The notes under the pieces: model-generated
What the model was told of the DNA's origin: nothing
The model's input: the letters and a program-made list of their open reading frames with translations, nothing else
The model's database searches: none
Assembly (NCBI RefSeq): GCF_041821065.1
Contig: NZ_JBGUAX010000007.1
Location: 186,001 to 250,000, forward strand
Length of the DNA stretch: 64,000 bases
From: Egicoccus sp. AB-alg2
GTDB lineage: Bacteria; Actinomycetota; Nitriliruptoria; Nitriliruptorales; Nitriliruptoraceae
Reading direction: 5' to 3'
Shown here: one piece after another, positions 1-7,573 of the stretch
Position numbering within the stretch: position 1 is the stretch's first letter
Layout: each line of letters opens with the position of its first letter
Position numbers and translations under genes: made by a program

Positions 1-1
1 G

Positions 2-1054
2 CCGGGCGTCGGGTCGGTGATGGAGGTCGCCGGCGGGCGCACGCGGACCAGCCTCGACCTCACCTTCGAGACCTTCGACGCCCCCGCCCGCGTACTGCAC
101 CACGACCTCACGGCCGCGGTGCTCACCTCCGCGCCGGAGCCCGTCGGGACGGCGCCGACCGTCCACGACGTCCCGATCGTCACCGAGCAGGTGCAGGTCC
201 TGCACGACGGCGTCGCCGTGCCGCTGTTCCTCGTCCACCGTGGCGACGTGGCGCCGACCGGCGCGGTGCCGACCGTGCTGTGGGGCTACGGCGGGTTCGA
301 CATCCCGGTCGGCCCGATGCACCGGCCCGGCTGGCGGGCGTGGGTGGAGACGGGCGGGCTGCTCGCCGTGGCCTGCCTGCGCGGTGGCGGCGAGTACGGC
401 CGCGCCTGGCACGACGACGGGCGGCTGCGCAACAAGCAGCACGTGTTCGACGACGCGCTGGCCTGCGCCGCCTGGCTGACCGGCCGTCGACGCGACGAGG
501 TGGCCGCCGTCGCCCTGACCGAGGACACCGACCCGGCCGGGGTGTGGACCGCGCCTTCGCACCTCGGCATCGAGGGGCGTTCCAACGGGGGGCTGCTGGT
601 CGGTGCCTGCCTGACCCAGGAGCCGGAGGCGTTCGGCAGCGCCGTGCCGGAGGTGGGCGTGCTGGACCTGACCCGCTTCCACCGCTTCACGATCGGCTGG
701 GCCTGGATCTCCGACTACGGCGACCCCGACGACCCCGACGACCTCGAGGTGCTGCTGCGCTACTCGCCGTACCACAACGTCGAGCCCGGCATGGGTGGGC
801 CCTGGGGCAGGCCCGGCCGCGCCTACCCGGCGACCCTGATCACGACCGGCGACACCGACGACCGCGTGGTGCCGCTGCACTCCTACAAGTTCGCCGCCGC
901 TCTGCAGCACGCGCAAGGCGGCGAGGCACCGGTCCTGCTCCGGATCGACACCTCCGCCGGGCACGGGGCGGGCAAGCCGGTCGGCAAGCTGCTGGACGAG
1001 CGCGCCGACGTGCTCGCCTTCCACGCCCACCACCTCGGCCTCGCCCCCGGCTGA
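2..1054 (+). CDS. Prolyl oligopeptidase family serine peptidase, C-terminal part (5' truncated)
   Basis: The reading frame is open to the first base of the window, so the N-terminal beta-propeller and probably the true start lie outside. What is visible is the alpha/beta-hydrolase catalytic domain of a family S9A prolyl oligopeptidase. The nucleophile Ser sits in GRSNGG (Ser codon at 581). The acid is in GDTDDRVVPLHS near 851-862, and the His is in AGHGAGKP near 962. All three triad positions are intact. The family cleaves short peptides after proline in the cytoplasm. The first internal starts (GTG 17, ATG 20) are not convincing because the frame continues upstream. The family assignment is secure; the substrate is inferred. 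Confidence 0.9.
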   Translation, partial: PGVGSVMEVAGGRTRTSLDLTFETFDAPARVLHHDLTAAVLTSAPEPVGTAPTVHDVPIVTEQVQVLHDGVAVPLFLVHRGDVAPTGAVPTVLWGYGGFDIPVGPMHRPGWRAWVETGGLLAVACLRGGGEYGRAWHDDGRLRNKQHVFDDALACAAWLTGRRRDEVAAVALTEDTDPAGVWTAPSHLGIEGRSNGGLLVGACLTQEPEAFGSAVPEVGVLDLTRFHRFTIGWAWISDYGDPDDPDDLEVLLRYSPYHNVEPGMGGPWGRPGRAYPATLITTGDTDDRVVPLHSYKFAAALQHAQGGEAPVLLRIDTSAGHGAGKPVGKLLDERADVLAFHAHHLGLAPG

Positions 1055-1089
1055 CCCCGCGGTGACCCGGCCGCCGCGGCTGACGGCCG

Positions 1090-1419
1090 CTAGACGGCGG
1101 CCCGGTGCGTGCCGACGAGGTCGTAGTGCTGCGAGTGGGTGTCGAAGCGGGACAGGAGCCGGCGAGCCGGCTCCGGGACCACGGACGACGTCCCGCCGGG
1201 GCCGGCGAACGCCTCGACCGCCTGCCAGTCCTCGAACCGCATGATCGTGACGAACTCGACCTCGCCGCGGTCGGATCGGGCCCGCCGCACGATCTCGACG
1301 TCGAGGAGGCCGGGGATGCCGCGCCGCAGGATGGCCGGCACGATCGAGCCGTCGACGAGTCGCTCGTAGTCGTCGGCATCCGCCGGGGTCGTCCAGCCGT
1401 GCCAGATGCGAAGGATCAT
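1090..1419 (-). CDS. Antibiotic biosynthesis monooxygenase (ABM)-like domain protein
   Basis: This is a 109-residue protein starting at ATG 1419, with AGGGAG nine bases upstream. It begins MILRIWHGWTTP and carries the short ferredoxin-like pattern of ABM/dimeric barrel proteins (an RIWHG strand, and EFVTIMRFEDW in the middle). Relatives are small homodimeric oxygenases or stress proteins with no fixed cofactor. It is divergent from a MarR regulator, and the intergenic region contains a perfect inverted repeat, so it is probably that regulator's target. The substrate is unknown. An upstream extension of the frame runs through the promoter and into the MarR gene on the other strand and was not used. 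Confidence 0.75.
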   Translation of the reverse strand: MILRIWHGWTTPADADDYERLVDGSIVPAILRRGIPGLLDVEIVRRARSDRGEVEFVTIMRFEDWQAVEAFAGPGGTSSVVPEPARRLLSRFDTHSQHYDLVGTHRAAV

Positions 1420-1441
1420 GGCGTCGCACTCCCTTTGTCGA

Positions 1442-1480
1442 CTTGACAGCACACTGCCATGATGACAGCCTGCTGTCAAG
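1442..1480. promoter_or_regulatory. Inverted-repeat operator between ABM gene and marR-type gene
   Basis: The arms CTTGACAGCA (1442-1451) and TGCTGTCAAG (1471-1480) are perfect 10-bp complements separated by 19 bp. Each arm contains TTGACA reading inward, that is, a -35-like hexamer on each strand. A further GACAGC lies in the spacer. This is the expected place for the MarR protein to repress itself and the divergent gene. Binding is inferred. Confidence 0.65.
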
Positions 1481-1524
1481 AGCCGTGAGCGCGACGCCGA
1501 TGATCGTCGCGGGGAGGTCGGTAC

Positions 1525-1962
1525 GTGACGAATCGGGTCGAGGCCTACCGGCGCCTGGTCGCTGATGTCTACGAACTCGCCGGGATCTCCCGCGAGACCA
1601 GCGAGACGCTCGCCAGCGAGGTCGGTCAGACCGCGGCCCGTTGGCACGTCATGAGCGCCATCAGCGAACAGGCCCTGCCCGTGCCGGCCATCGCCCGGCG
1701 CCTCGGGCTCGCACGCCAGAGCGTGCAGCGCGTGATCGACGACCTCGCCGCGTCGGGGCTGGTGACGACGCGGCCGAACCCCGAACACCGGCGCTCACCG
1801 CTGTTCTCGCTCTCCGAGGAGGGCCAGGCGGTCACCGAGGAGCTCTTCCGCCGCTCCGAGGCCTCACGCGCCGAACTGCTCCGCCGTGCGCGCGTCAGCA
1901 CGGACGACCTGGAGGGCGCCCGTCGGGTGCTGCGCGCACTCGTCGCCGCGTTCGAGTCCTGA
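1525..1962 (+). CDS. MarR family transcriptional regulator
   Basis: This is a 145-residue winged-helix regulator starting at GTG 1525, with GGGGAGG at 1511-1517. The helix-turn-helix is visible around residues 55-85 (ARRLGLARQSVQRVIDDLAA), followed by the wing segment ending in NPEHRRSPLF. The length is typical for MarR dimers. It lies back-to-back with the ABM monooxygenase gene and shares the inverted-repeat operator at 1442-1480 with it. It is probably a ligand-responsive autorepressor that also controls the neighbour. The ligand cannot be read from sequence. Confidence 0.85.
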   Translation: MTNRVEAYRRLVADVYELAGISRETSETLASEVGQTAARWHVMSAISEQALPVPAIARRLGLARQSVQRVIDDLAASGLVTTRPNPEHRRSPLFSLSEEGQAVTEELFRRSEASRAELLRRARVSTDDLEGARRVLRALVAAFES

Positions 1963-2003
1963 CGGGCGCCGACGGACGCTGACACGCCGCGAGCCGCGTC
2001 GCC

Positions 2004-2426
2004 TCAACGTCGACGTTCGGTGGCGGCCACCACGCGCGGGCGCGCCATCAGGGCGGCGATGCCGAGCAGCAGCCCGGCCAGGCTGAACGCGGCGCCGCCG
2101 AGGCCGAGCAGCAGCGGGCCCAGCGGCAGCAGGACCAGCGAGGCGATCAGCAGCCGGCCCAGCACCTGCGGTGAGAGGGCGCGCCAGGCCTGCAGGGCCC
2201 GCCAGCACAGCCACCCGGTCAGCCAGCCGGCGCCGACGGTGAGGAACAGCACACCGAACAGCGGCGCCCCCGACAGCGGCAGACTGCCGCGGGCCGGCGC
2301 ACTGGCCCAGGCGAGCACGAACACCGCGGCCTGGATCATCCCCAGGGTGGCGCCCGCCCAGACCAGGGCATTGGCGAGCCGGCCGTACGGGTGACGGCGG
2401 GGTTCGGGCGCCTCGTGGTAGGTCAT
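2004..2426 (-). CDS. Hypothetical membrane protein, four predicted TM segments
   Basis: This is a 140-residue protein starting at ATG 2426. After a polar N-terminus (MTYHEAPEPRRHPYGR) there are about four hydrophobic segments: near residues 17-42, 53-75, 88-108 and 110-128. A basic tail ends in ATERRR. I do not recognise the family. It lies downstream of sodN on the same strand, but a strong hairpin at 2472-2499 separates them, so it is probably transcribed on its own. Confidence 0.6.
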   Translation of the reverse strand: MTYHEAPEPRRHPYGRLANALVWAGATLGMIQAAVFVLAWASAPARGSLPLSGAPLFGVLFLTVGAGWLTGWLCWRALQAWRALSPQVLGRLLIASLVLLPLGPLLLGLGGAAFSLAGLLLGIAALMARPRVVAATERRR

Positions 2427-2471
2427 GGTGCCGTGCTTGGCTCGGACGGGGGACGGCAGCCGCGAACGGCG

Positions 2472-2499
2472 CGGACCCCGCGTCGAAGCGCGGGGTCCG
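2472..2499 (-). terminator. Intrinsic-type hairpin downstream of sodN
   Basis: CGGACCCCGCG (2472-2482) and CGCGGGGTCCG (2489-2499) form a perfect 11-bp stem with a 6-base loop. It begins about 20 bases past the sodN stop. No U-tract follows, which is common for terminators in high-GC actinobacteria. Confidence 0.7.
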
Positions 2500-2519
2500 A
2501 GCCGTGGGTCAACTCCAGG

Positions 2520-2954
2520 TCAGCTGGTCATCCAGTCGGGCTTGCCGCCCTTGGTCTTCCAGAAGATGTCGGCGATCTCGTCGATCTTGCCCAGCAGGTC
2601 GGCGCCCGCCTGCGGGTCCATCGTCTTCTTCGCGTCGCCCGCGGCCTTCGTGGCCTCCCAGAACAGCTGGTGCAGCTGCGGGTACTCCTCGAGGTGGTTG
2701 GGCTTGAAGTAGTCGGTCCACAGCACCCACAGGTGGTGCTTGACCAGGTCGGCGCGCTCCTCCTTGATGATCACGCAGCGCTGCCGGAAGGTGTCGTCGT
2801 CGGAGTCCTGGTACTTCTTGGCGATCTCGTGCACCGACTCGGCCTCGATGCGGGCCTGGGCCGGGTTGTACACGCCACACATCAGGTCGCAGTGGGCGTC
2901 CACGGCCTGCAGGTCGCGGAAGGGGTTCAGAGCATGGAGCAGCGTCGTCAGCAT
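2520..2954 (-). CDS. sodN: Nickel-type superoxide dismutase, with N-terminal propeptide
   Basis: This is a 144-residue precursor starting at ATG 2954, with GAGGAG eight bases upstream. A propeptide of about 20 residues ends VDA and is followed by the nickel hook HCDLMCGVYNPAQARIEAES. His1, Cys2, Cys6 and Tyr9 of the mature enzyme are present, which defines NiSOD; the mature chain would be about 124 residues. The enzyme dismutates superoxide with a Ni centre as a homohexamer. The usual cis-Pro at mature position 5 (HCDLPCG) is Met here (codon 2882-2880), which is unusual. The divergent neighbour is the S26 protease that exposes His1. A TACGCT -10-like box lies at 3002-2997. Confidence 0.93.
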   Translation of the reverse strand: MLTTLLHALNPFRDLQAVDAHCDLMCGVYNPAQARIEAESVHEIAKKYQDSDDDTFRQRCVIIKEERADLVKHHLWVLWTDYFKPNHLEEYPQLHQLFWEATKAAGDAKKTMDPQAGADLLGKIDEIADIFWKTKGGKPDWMTS

Positions 2955-3061
2955 TTGCGTCAGCTCCTCGGTCGGGTAGACGAGCCGGAGGGGCCGAGCG
3001 TAGTCCTGTCCGCCGGCCGCTCGTGCGGCCCAACGCGCACCGTCGGACGAGGGCGATCGTC

Positions 3062-3484
3062 GTGAACCGGCCCAGAAACCCACAATTGCGACGGAGTCGC
3101 AACAACTCCGGACGGTGGCGCCTGAGCGTGCGCGCCGGCGCGTTGGGGGTGGCCTACCTCGCGGCGCTCGCCGTCAACCGCTCGCTGGTCGTCGTCCGGG
3201 GGCCCTCCATGCTGCCCTCGCTGTGGCCCGGCGACCGCGTGGTGACCGTGCCCGCCTTCGGCCGGGTCGACCCGGGCGACGTGGTGGTGGTCCGCGACCC
3301 GGCCGAGCCAGGCCACCTCGTGGTCAAGCGGGTCCACACCGTCGACGAACACGGGGTCGACGTCCGCGGCGATCACCCGGCCGCCTCCACCGACAGCCGC
3401 GTGTGGGGGCCGCTGCCCCGGCGGGCGATCCGCCGTCGCGTCCTGCGGCGCTGGCCCGACCTCCGCACGCCGATGCGCCGCTGA
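3062..3484 (+). CDS. sodX: Nickel-type superoxide dismutase maturation protease (S26 signal peptidase-like)
   Basis: This is a 140-residue membrane protease of family S26. One N-terminal hydrophobic segment (around LGVAYLAALAVNRSLVVV) precedes the catalytic Ser motif GPSMLPSLWPGDRVV. The general-base Lys lies in HLVVKRVHTV, followed by the conserved GDHPAASTDSR segment. The start chosen is GTG 3062, eight bases after GAGGG; GTG 3023 is an in-frame alternative without a ribosome site. It is divergent from sodN. The known role of this subfamily is to cleave the SodN propeptide so that His1 can bind nickel; assignment to that role rests on the pairing. Confidence 0.88.
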   Translation: MNRPRNPQLRRSRNNSGRWRLSVRAGALGVAYLAALAVNRSLVVVRGPSMLPSLWPGDRVVTVPAFGRVDPGDVVVVRDPAEPGHLVVKRVHTVDEHGVDVRGDHPAASTDSRVWGPLPRRAIRRRVLRRWPDLRTPMRR

Positions 3485-3515
3485 GGCAAGGGCCACTCGC
3501 GGCTGCCCGCCGAGC

Positions 3516-4343
3516 TCAGGGACGACGCGCCACCACCAGCAGTTCCGGGTCGTCGAGGCCGACCTCGCCCGGACGCCGCCGGCCGTACGCGCCGGGCGCC
3601 ACCCCGCGGACCGACGCCATCGACAGGCCGGCGTCGGCCAGCAACCGCTGCACGTCCCGGACCGTGTAGCTGGCGGTCCACAGATCGAAGGTGCGGCGGG
3701 CGTGGTCGGGGCCCCGCACCTCGCTGCGCTGGTGGTGGACGAGGTGCACGGGGTCGAAGGCGTCGCCCGGCACGAGGTGGCGCGCCGCGAACAGCGCGTG
3801 GAAGCAGGTGAGCGCCACCGTGCCGCCCGGGCGGACCGCGGCCGTCAGACCACGCAGCACCGCCGGATCGGAGGTCGGCGAGGTGCCCAGGCCCCCCTGG
3901 CACAGCGACCACGCCACGTCGAAGCTGCCGGCCTCCGCACCGAGGTCCGCGGCCAGGGTGCGCGCGTCGCCGACCCGGACATCGACACCCACGCCGGCTT
4001 CCACGGCGGCGGTCCGGGCGGCGTCCACGAGCCCGGGCGAGACGTCGATGCCGACACCCTCGATGCCGGGATCGGCCGCGAGGGCCCGCAGGTGGCGCGC
4101 GTCGCCGCAGCCGACGTCCAGCACGCGCGTGCCGGCCCGCAGGTCGAGCAGCGCACGCAGGGTCGACGCCTCCTCCGCGGTGCCGGCCGCGAAGGCGTTG
4201 CGGCGGTAGTCGCGGCCCTGGAAGTCGCCGATGGGCACATAGAAGGCCGGCTCGTCGACCCCGGGCACGGCCGGGACGTCGGCCGGGGTGTCGTCGTGAG
4301 CGCGCCACGACGGCGGCAGGACGTCGTCGGCCGGCGCGCTCAC
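3516..4343 (-). CDS. Class I SAM-dependent methyltransferase
   Basis: This 275-residue protein starts at GTG 4343, whose GTGA overlaps the stop of the upstream cca gene by four bases, so the two are translationally coupled. The SAM-binding motif VLDVGCGDARHL is followed by GIDVSPGLVDAA (acidic motif II) and a post-motif VRPGGTVALTCFH. The fold is Rossmann-like, as in Methyltransf_11/25. The substrate is unknown. Coupling to a tRNA-processing enzyme makes RNA a possible target, but nothing in the sequence proves it. Confidence 0.83.
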   Translation of the reverse strand: MSAPADDVLPPSWRAHDDTPADVPAVPGVDEPAFYVPIGDFQGRDYRRNAFAAGTAEEASTLRALLDLRAGTRVLDVGCGDARHLRALAADPGIEGVGIDVSPGLVDAARTAAVEAGVGVDVRVGDARTLAADLGAEAGSFDVAWSLCQGGLGTSPTSDPAVLRGLTAAVRPGGTVALTCFHALFAARHLVPGDAFDPVHLVHHQRSEVRGPDHARRTFDLWTASYTVRDVQRLLADAGLSMASVRGVAPGAYGRRRPGEVGLDDPELLVVARRP

Positions 4344-5887
4344 CCGGCGTCCGTGTCGCCGTCCCGACCGTCGGCGCCGCCGTCCCCACCGGCCGTGTCG
4401 CCGTCGCGGCGGTCCGGTGCGCCGTGGCGGCCGTCGGCCTGGCGCGTGGCCCACCACTCGTCGAGCACCGCGTAGGCCTCGTCCTCGGACATCGGGCCGC
4501 GGTCGAGGCGCTGCTCGAGCAGGAAGTTCCACGCCTCGCCGACGATCGGGCCGGGCCGGATCCCGAGGTGCTGCATGATCTGGTTGCCGTCGATCGGCGG
4601 CCGAAGCGCGTCGAGCTCCTCCTGGTCGCGCAGCTCGACGATGCGGGCCTCGAGCTCGTCGACGTGGCGCTGGATCCGTGCGGCCTTGCGCTGGTTGCCG
4701 GTGGTGACGTCCGCGCGGGTCAGCGCGTTCAGCCGCTCGAGCAGCTCGCCGGCGTCGCGGACGTACCGGCGCACGGCCGCGTCGGTCCACCCCATCTTGT
4801 AGGTGTGGAAGCGCAGGTGCATGCGCACGAGTTCGCTGACGGCCCGGATGGTGTCCTTGTCGAACCGCAGCTCGCGCATCCGCTGGCGCGTCATGCGGGC
4901 CCCGACGACGTCGTGGTGGTGGAAGGTCACGGTGCCGTCGCGATGCAGCTGCTTCGTGTCGGGCTTGCCGATGTCGTGCAGCAACGCCGCGAACCGCAGC
5001 ACGAAGTCGGGACCGTCGGCCTCCGACGCCATCGCGTTCTCCACGACGGCCAGCGTGTGGGCGTAGACGTCCTTGTGGCGGTGCATCGGGTCCTGGCACG
5101 ATTCCAGCAGCTCGAGCTCCGGCAGCACGTGGCGGGCCAGGCCCGTGCGCACCAGCAGCTCGATGCCGGCCCGGGGCCGGATCCCGGTCATCAGCTTCAC
5201 GAGCTCGTCGCGGATGCGCTCGGCCGACACGGTCGCGAGCTCGTCGGCCATCTTCGTGGCCGCGTCGACGGCCTCGGGCGCGGCCTCGGCGTCCAGGACG
5301 GCGGCGAACCGGGCCAGGCGCACCATCCGCAAGGGGTCGTCCCCGAACGAGGTGGCGGGCTCGATCGGGGTGCGCAGGATCCGCCGCTGCAGGTCGCCGA
5401 GGCCACCGTGAGGATCGACGAACGCGAAGTCGGGCACCCGGACCGCCATCGCGTTCACGGTGAGGTCGCGGCGAGCGAGGTCGGCCTCGATCGTGTCGCC
5501 GAACCGGACCTCCGGATGCCGTGACCCGGGCGTGTAGGCGTCGCTGCGGTAGGTCGTGATCTCGATCTTGCGGGCGGGCCTGCCCGGCTCCTCGCGCTGG
5601 CAGGACACGGTGCCGAACTCCGCGCCGGTCAGCCACACCGCGCTGGCCCACGGGCGCACGATCCGCTCCGTCTCCTCCGGCCGCGCGGAGGTGGCGAAGT
5701 CGAGGTCCACCTCGGCCAGCGCGTCGGCGTCGCCGCCGGCGAGCAGCGTGTCGCGCACGGTGCCGCCGACCAGGTGCAGCTCGTGGCCCGCGGCGGCGAA
5801 GCGCTCGCCCAGATCGCGGGCCTCGGGATGCACGTCGACGAGCCGGCCCAGCTGGGCGGCCTGGTCGGGCGTGAGGGCGTCGGACAA
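4340..5887 (-). CDS. cca: CCA tRNA nucleotidyltransferase
   Basis: This 515-residue enzyme would add or repair the 3' CCA of tRNAs. The N-terminal nucleotidyltransferase domain shows HLVGGTVRDTLL (about 38-49) and the catalytic DLDFAT (about 63-68). It is followed by an RNA-binding head region and an HD domain with HDIGKPDTK near residue 305. This architecture matches actinobacterial PcnA/Cca. An extra Asp/Gly/Arg-rich tail of about 30 residues at the C-terminus looks disordered. The gene opens the operon with the methyltransferase. In many actinobacteria it starts the same conserved origin-proximal block, though here the ndh, PH-domain and pilT genes separate it from the NUDIX gene. Confidence 0.92.
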   Translation of the reverse strand: MSDALTPDQAAQLGRLVDVHPEARDLGERFAAAGHELHLVGGTVRDTLLAGGDADALAEVDLDFATSARPEETERIVRPWASAVWLTGAEFGTVSCQREEPGRPARKIEITTYRSDAYTPGSRHPEVRFGDTIEADLARRDLTVNAMAVRVPDFAFVDPHGGLGDLQRRILRTPIEPATSFGDDPLRMVRLARFAAVLDAEAAPEAVDAATKMADELATVSAERIRDELVKLMTGIRPRAGIELLVRTGLARHVLPELELLESCQDPMHRHKDVYAHTLAVVENAMASEADGPDFVLRFAALLHDIGKPDTKQLHRDGTVTFHHHDVVGARMTRQRMRELRFDKDTIRAVSELVRMHLRFHTYKMGWTDAAVRRYVRDAGELLERLNALTRADVTTGNQRKAARIQRHVDELEARIVELRDQEELDALRPPIDGNQIMQHLGIRPGPIVGEAWNFLLEQRLDRGPMSEDEAYAVLDEWWATRQADGRHGAPDRRDGDTAGGDGGADGRDGDTDAG

Positions 5888-5982
5888 CGGAGCAGCGACT
5901 CGCGGCGGGGAACGGGGAGACCCCGCAGGCTAACGGCCCGGGCGGGCCGCTGACGGGTCGCGGTCGGGCCGCCGCGGCCGGG

Positions 5983-7347
5983 TCAGGCCGCCCACCGGCG
6001 GCGGACCCAGCCGTTGCTGGTCTCCACGGTGGCGGCCTCGCGCTGGTCGAGGATCAATCGGGCTGCGTGGTCGGCCCGCAGGTAGTTCCAGATCCAGCTC
6101 ACGAGGACCCCGACCCGGTTCTTGAAGCCGACCAGCTGCAGCAGGTGCAGCCCCAGCCAGGCCAGCCACGCCAGGAAGCCGCGCAGGCGGATGCCGCCCG
6201 GCAGCTCGGCGACCGCCGCCGCCCGTCCGATGGTCGCCATGGCGCCCTTGTCGCGGTAGACGAACCCGCGCGCCGGTGCCCGGTCGAGAACGACCTTCGC
6301 CACGTGGCCGGCCTGCTGCATCGCCACGGGCGCGACCTGCGGCAGCAGCCCGCCCTCTGCAGCCGGGAAGGCCGCCAGGTCGCCGATGGCGTACACGTCA
6401 CGCAACCCCACGACCCGCAGGTGCTGGTCGACGGCCAGGCGGCGGCCGGCCGTCACCGGCACGCCGAGGTGGGCCGCCAGCGGCGAGGCGGCGACGCCGG
6501 CAGCCCACACCAGCGTCCGCGTCGGCAGTACCTCGCCGTCGGTGAGCTGCACGTGGTCCGCGTCCGCCCGCGCCACGCCGATGCCCAGTCGCACGTCGAC
6601 GCCGCGGCGGGTGAGCTGGTCGAGGGCGTGTGCGCTGGACCGGTCGGCGAAGGTGCCCAGGAGCCGCTCGCGCGGTTCGAGCAGAACGATCCGGACCTGC
6701 TCGAGATCCAGCTCCGGGTGGTCGCGCCGCACGACGAGATCGACCAGCTCGGCCAGCGCCCCGGCCAGCTCCACCCCGGTCGGGCCCCCGCCGGCCACGA
6801 CGAAGGTCAGACCGCCGTCGGTCGCGTGGACGGGATCCGCCGAGGCCGCCTCGAACATCGCCAGCACGTGGTTGCGCAACGTCGTCGCGTCGGCCAGCGA
6901 CTTCAACGCGTAACCGTGCTCCGCCACGCCCGGCACGCCGAAGTCCTCCGTGATCGCGCCGGCGGCAAGGACCAGCCGGTCGTAGGCCAGGCTGCCGCCG
7001 TCGGCGAGGTGTACGCGGTGCGTCGTCGGGTCGATGTCGACCACCTCGCCGACCCGGATCTCGACGCCACGACGGCGCAGCGTGGCCCGCAACGAGATAC
7101 CGATGTCCTGCGGCTGCAACCCGGCCGTGGCGACCTGGTAGAGCAGCGGCTGGAAGGTGTGGTGGTTGCGACGGTCGACCAGGGTCACGCGCACGCCAGC
7201 GCGTCGAGCCCGGCGTGTCGACAGTTCCCGGGCCACGCGCAGCCCGCCGAAGCCACCACCGACGACCACGACGTGCAGCGCCGCCTGCCGTGGTTGCGCA
7301 CGTGTGGGTGCGGTGCCCTGGGCAGACGTGCGGTGGCGGTCACCCAT
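5983..7347 (-). CDS. ndh: Type II NADH dehydrogenase (NDH-2)-like flavoprotein
   Basis: This 454-residue pyridine nucleotide-disulfide oxidoreductase has an FAD-binding GGGFGG at about 31-36, a NAD-binding GGGPTG near 183, and the second FAD motif YAIGDLA near 315. The C-terminus is hydrophobic (LRGFLAWLAWLGLHLLQLVG), consistent with NDH-2 membrane attachment. The enzyme oxidises NADH and reduces quinone without pumping protons. Two Rex-type operators lie 93-135 bases upstream, implying repression when NADH is low and induction when NADH is high. NarX-like or other NAD(P)H:quinone oxidoreductases of the same fold are the main alternative. Confidence 0.88.
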   Translation of the reverse strand: MGDRHRTSAQGTAPTRAQPRQAALHVVVVGGGFGGLRVARELSTRRARRAGVRVTLVDRRNHHTFQPLLYQVATAGLQPQDIGISLRATLRRRGVEIRVGEVVDIDPTTHRVHLADGGSLAYDRLVLAAGAITEDFGVPGVAEHGYALKSLADATTLRNHVLAMFEAASADPVHATDGGLTFVVAGGGPTGVELAGALAELVDLVVRRDHPELDLEQVRIVLLEPRERLLGTFADRSSAHALDQLTRRGVDVRLGIGVARADADHVQLTDGEVLPTRTLVWAAGVAASPLAAHLGVPVTAGRRLAVDQHLRVVGLRDVYAIGDLAAFPAAEGGLLPQVAPVAMQQAGHVAKVVLDRAPARGFVYRDKGAMATIGRAAAVAELPGGIRLRGFLAWLAWLGLHLLQLVGFKNRVGVLVSWIWNYLRADHAARLILDQREAATVETSNGWVRRRWAA

Positions 7348-7439
7348 GTCGCACCTCCTTGGTGCCGTCGACGTGCGGCCCGGCGTCGCGGCGAGCGTTC
7401 GAGCTCGGCGACCGTGCCCGGCCCTCTCGGTCGCTCACT

Positions 7440-7457
7440 TCGTGAAGAATTTCACAA
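7440..7457. promoter_or_regulatory. Rex-type operator 1 (proximal to ndh)
   Basis: TCGTGAA-GAAT-TTCACAA matches the 18-bp Rex consensus TTGTGAA-N4-TTCACAA with one mismatch. Rex binds it in the NAD+ form and releases with NADH. It lies about 93 bp upstream of the ndh start, exactly 25 bp centre-to-centre from a second copy. Confidence 0.8.
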
Positions 7458-7464
7458 GGGGGCT

Positions 7465-7482
7465 TTGTGAAGGTTTTCACGA
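7465..7482. promoter_or_regulatory. Rex-type operator 2
   Basis: TTGTGAA-GGTT-TTCACGA is again one mismatch from the Rex consensus, with the mismatch in the mirror position to that of operator 1. It sits between ndh (leftward) and the PH-domain gene (rightward) and could influence either, although ndh is the established kind of Rex target. Confidence 0.8.
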
Positions 7483-7573
7483 GCCGTCCGTCCTGTCAAG
7501 GGTCCGGCCGGCCGACGGGCAGTACGGTGCGCTCGTCGACGCGAATCCCAACTGTCGCCGCCCGGAGTTGCGC

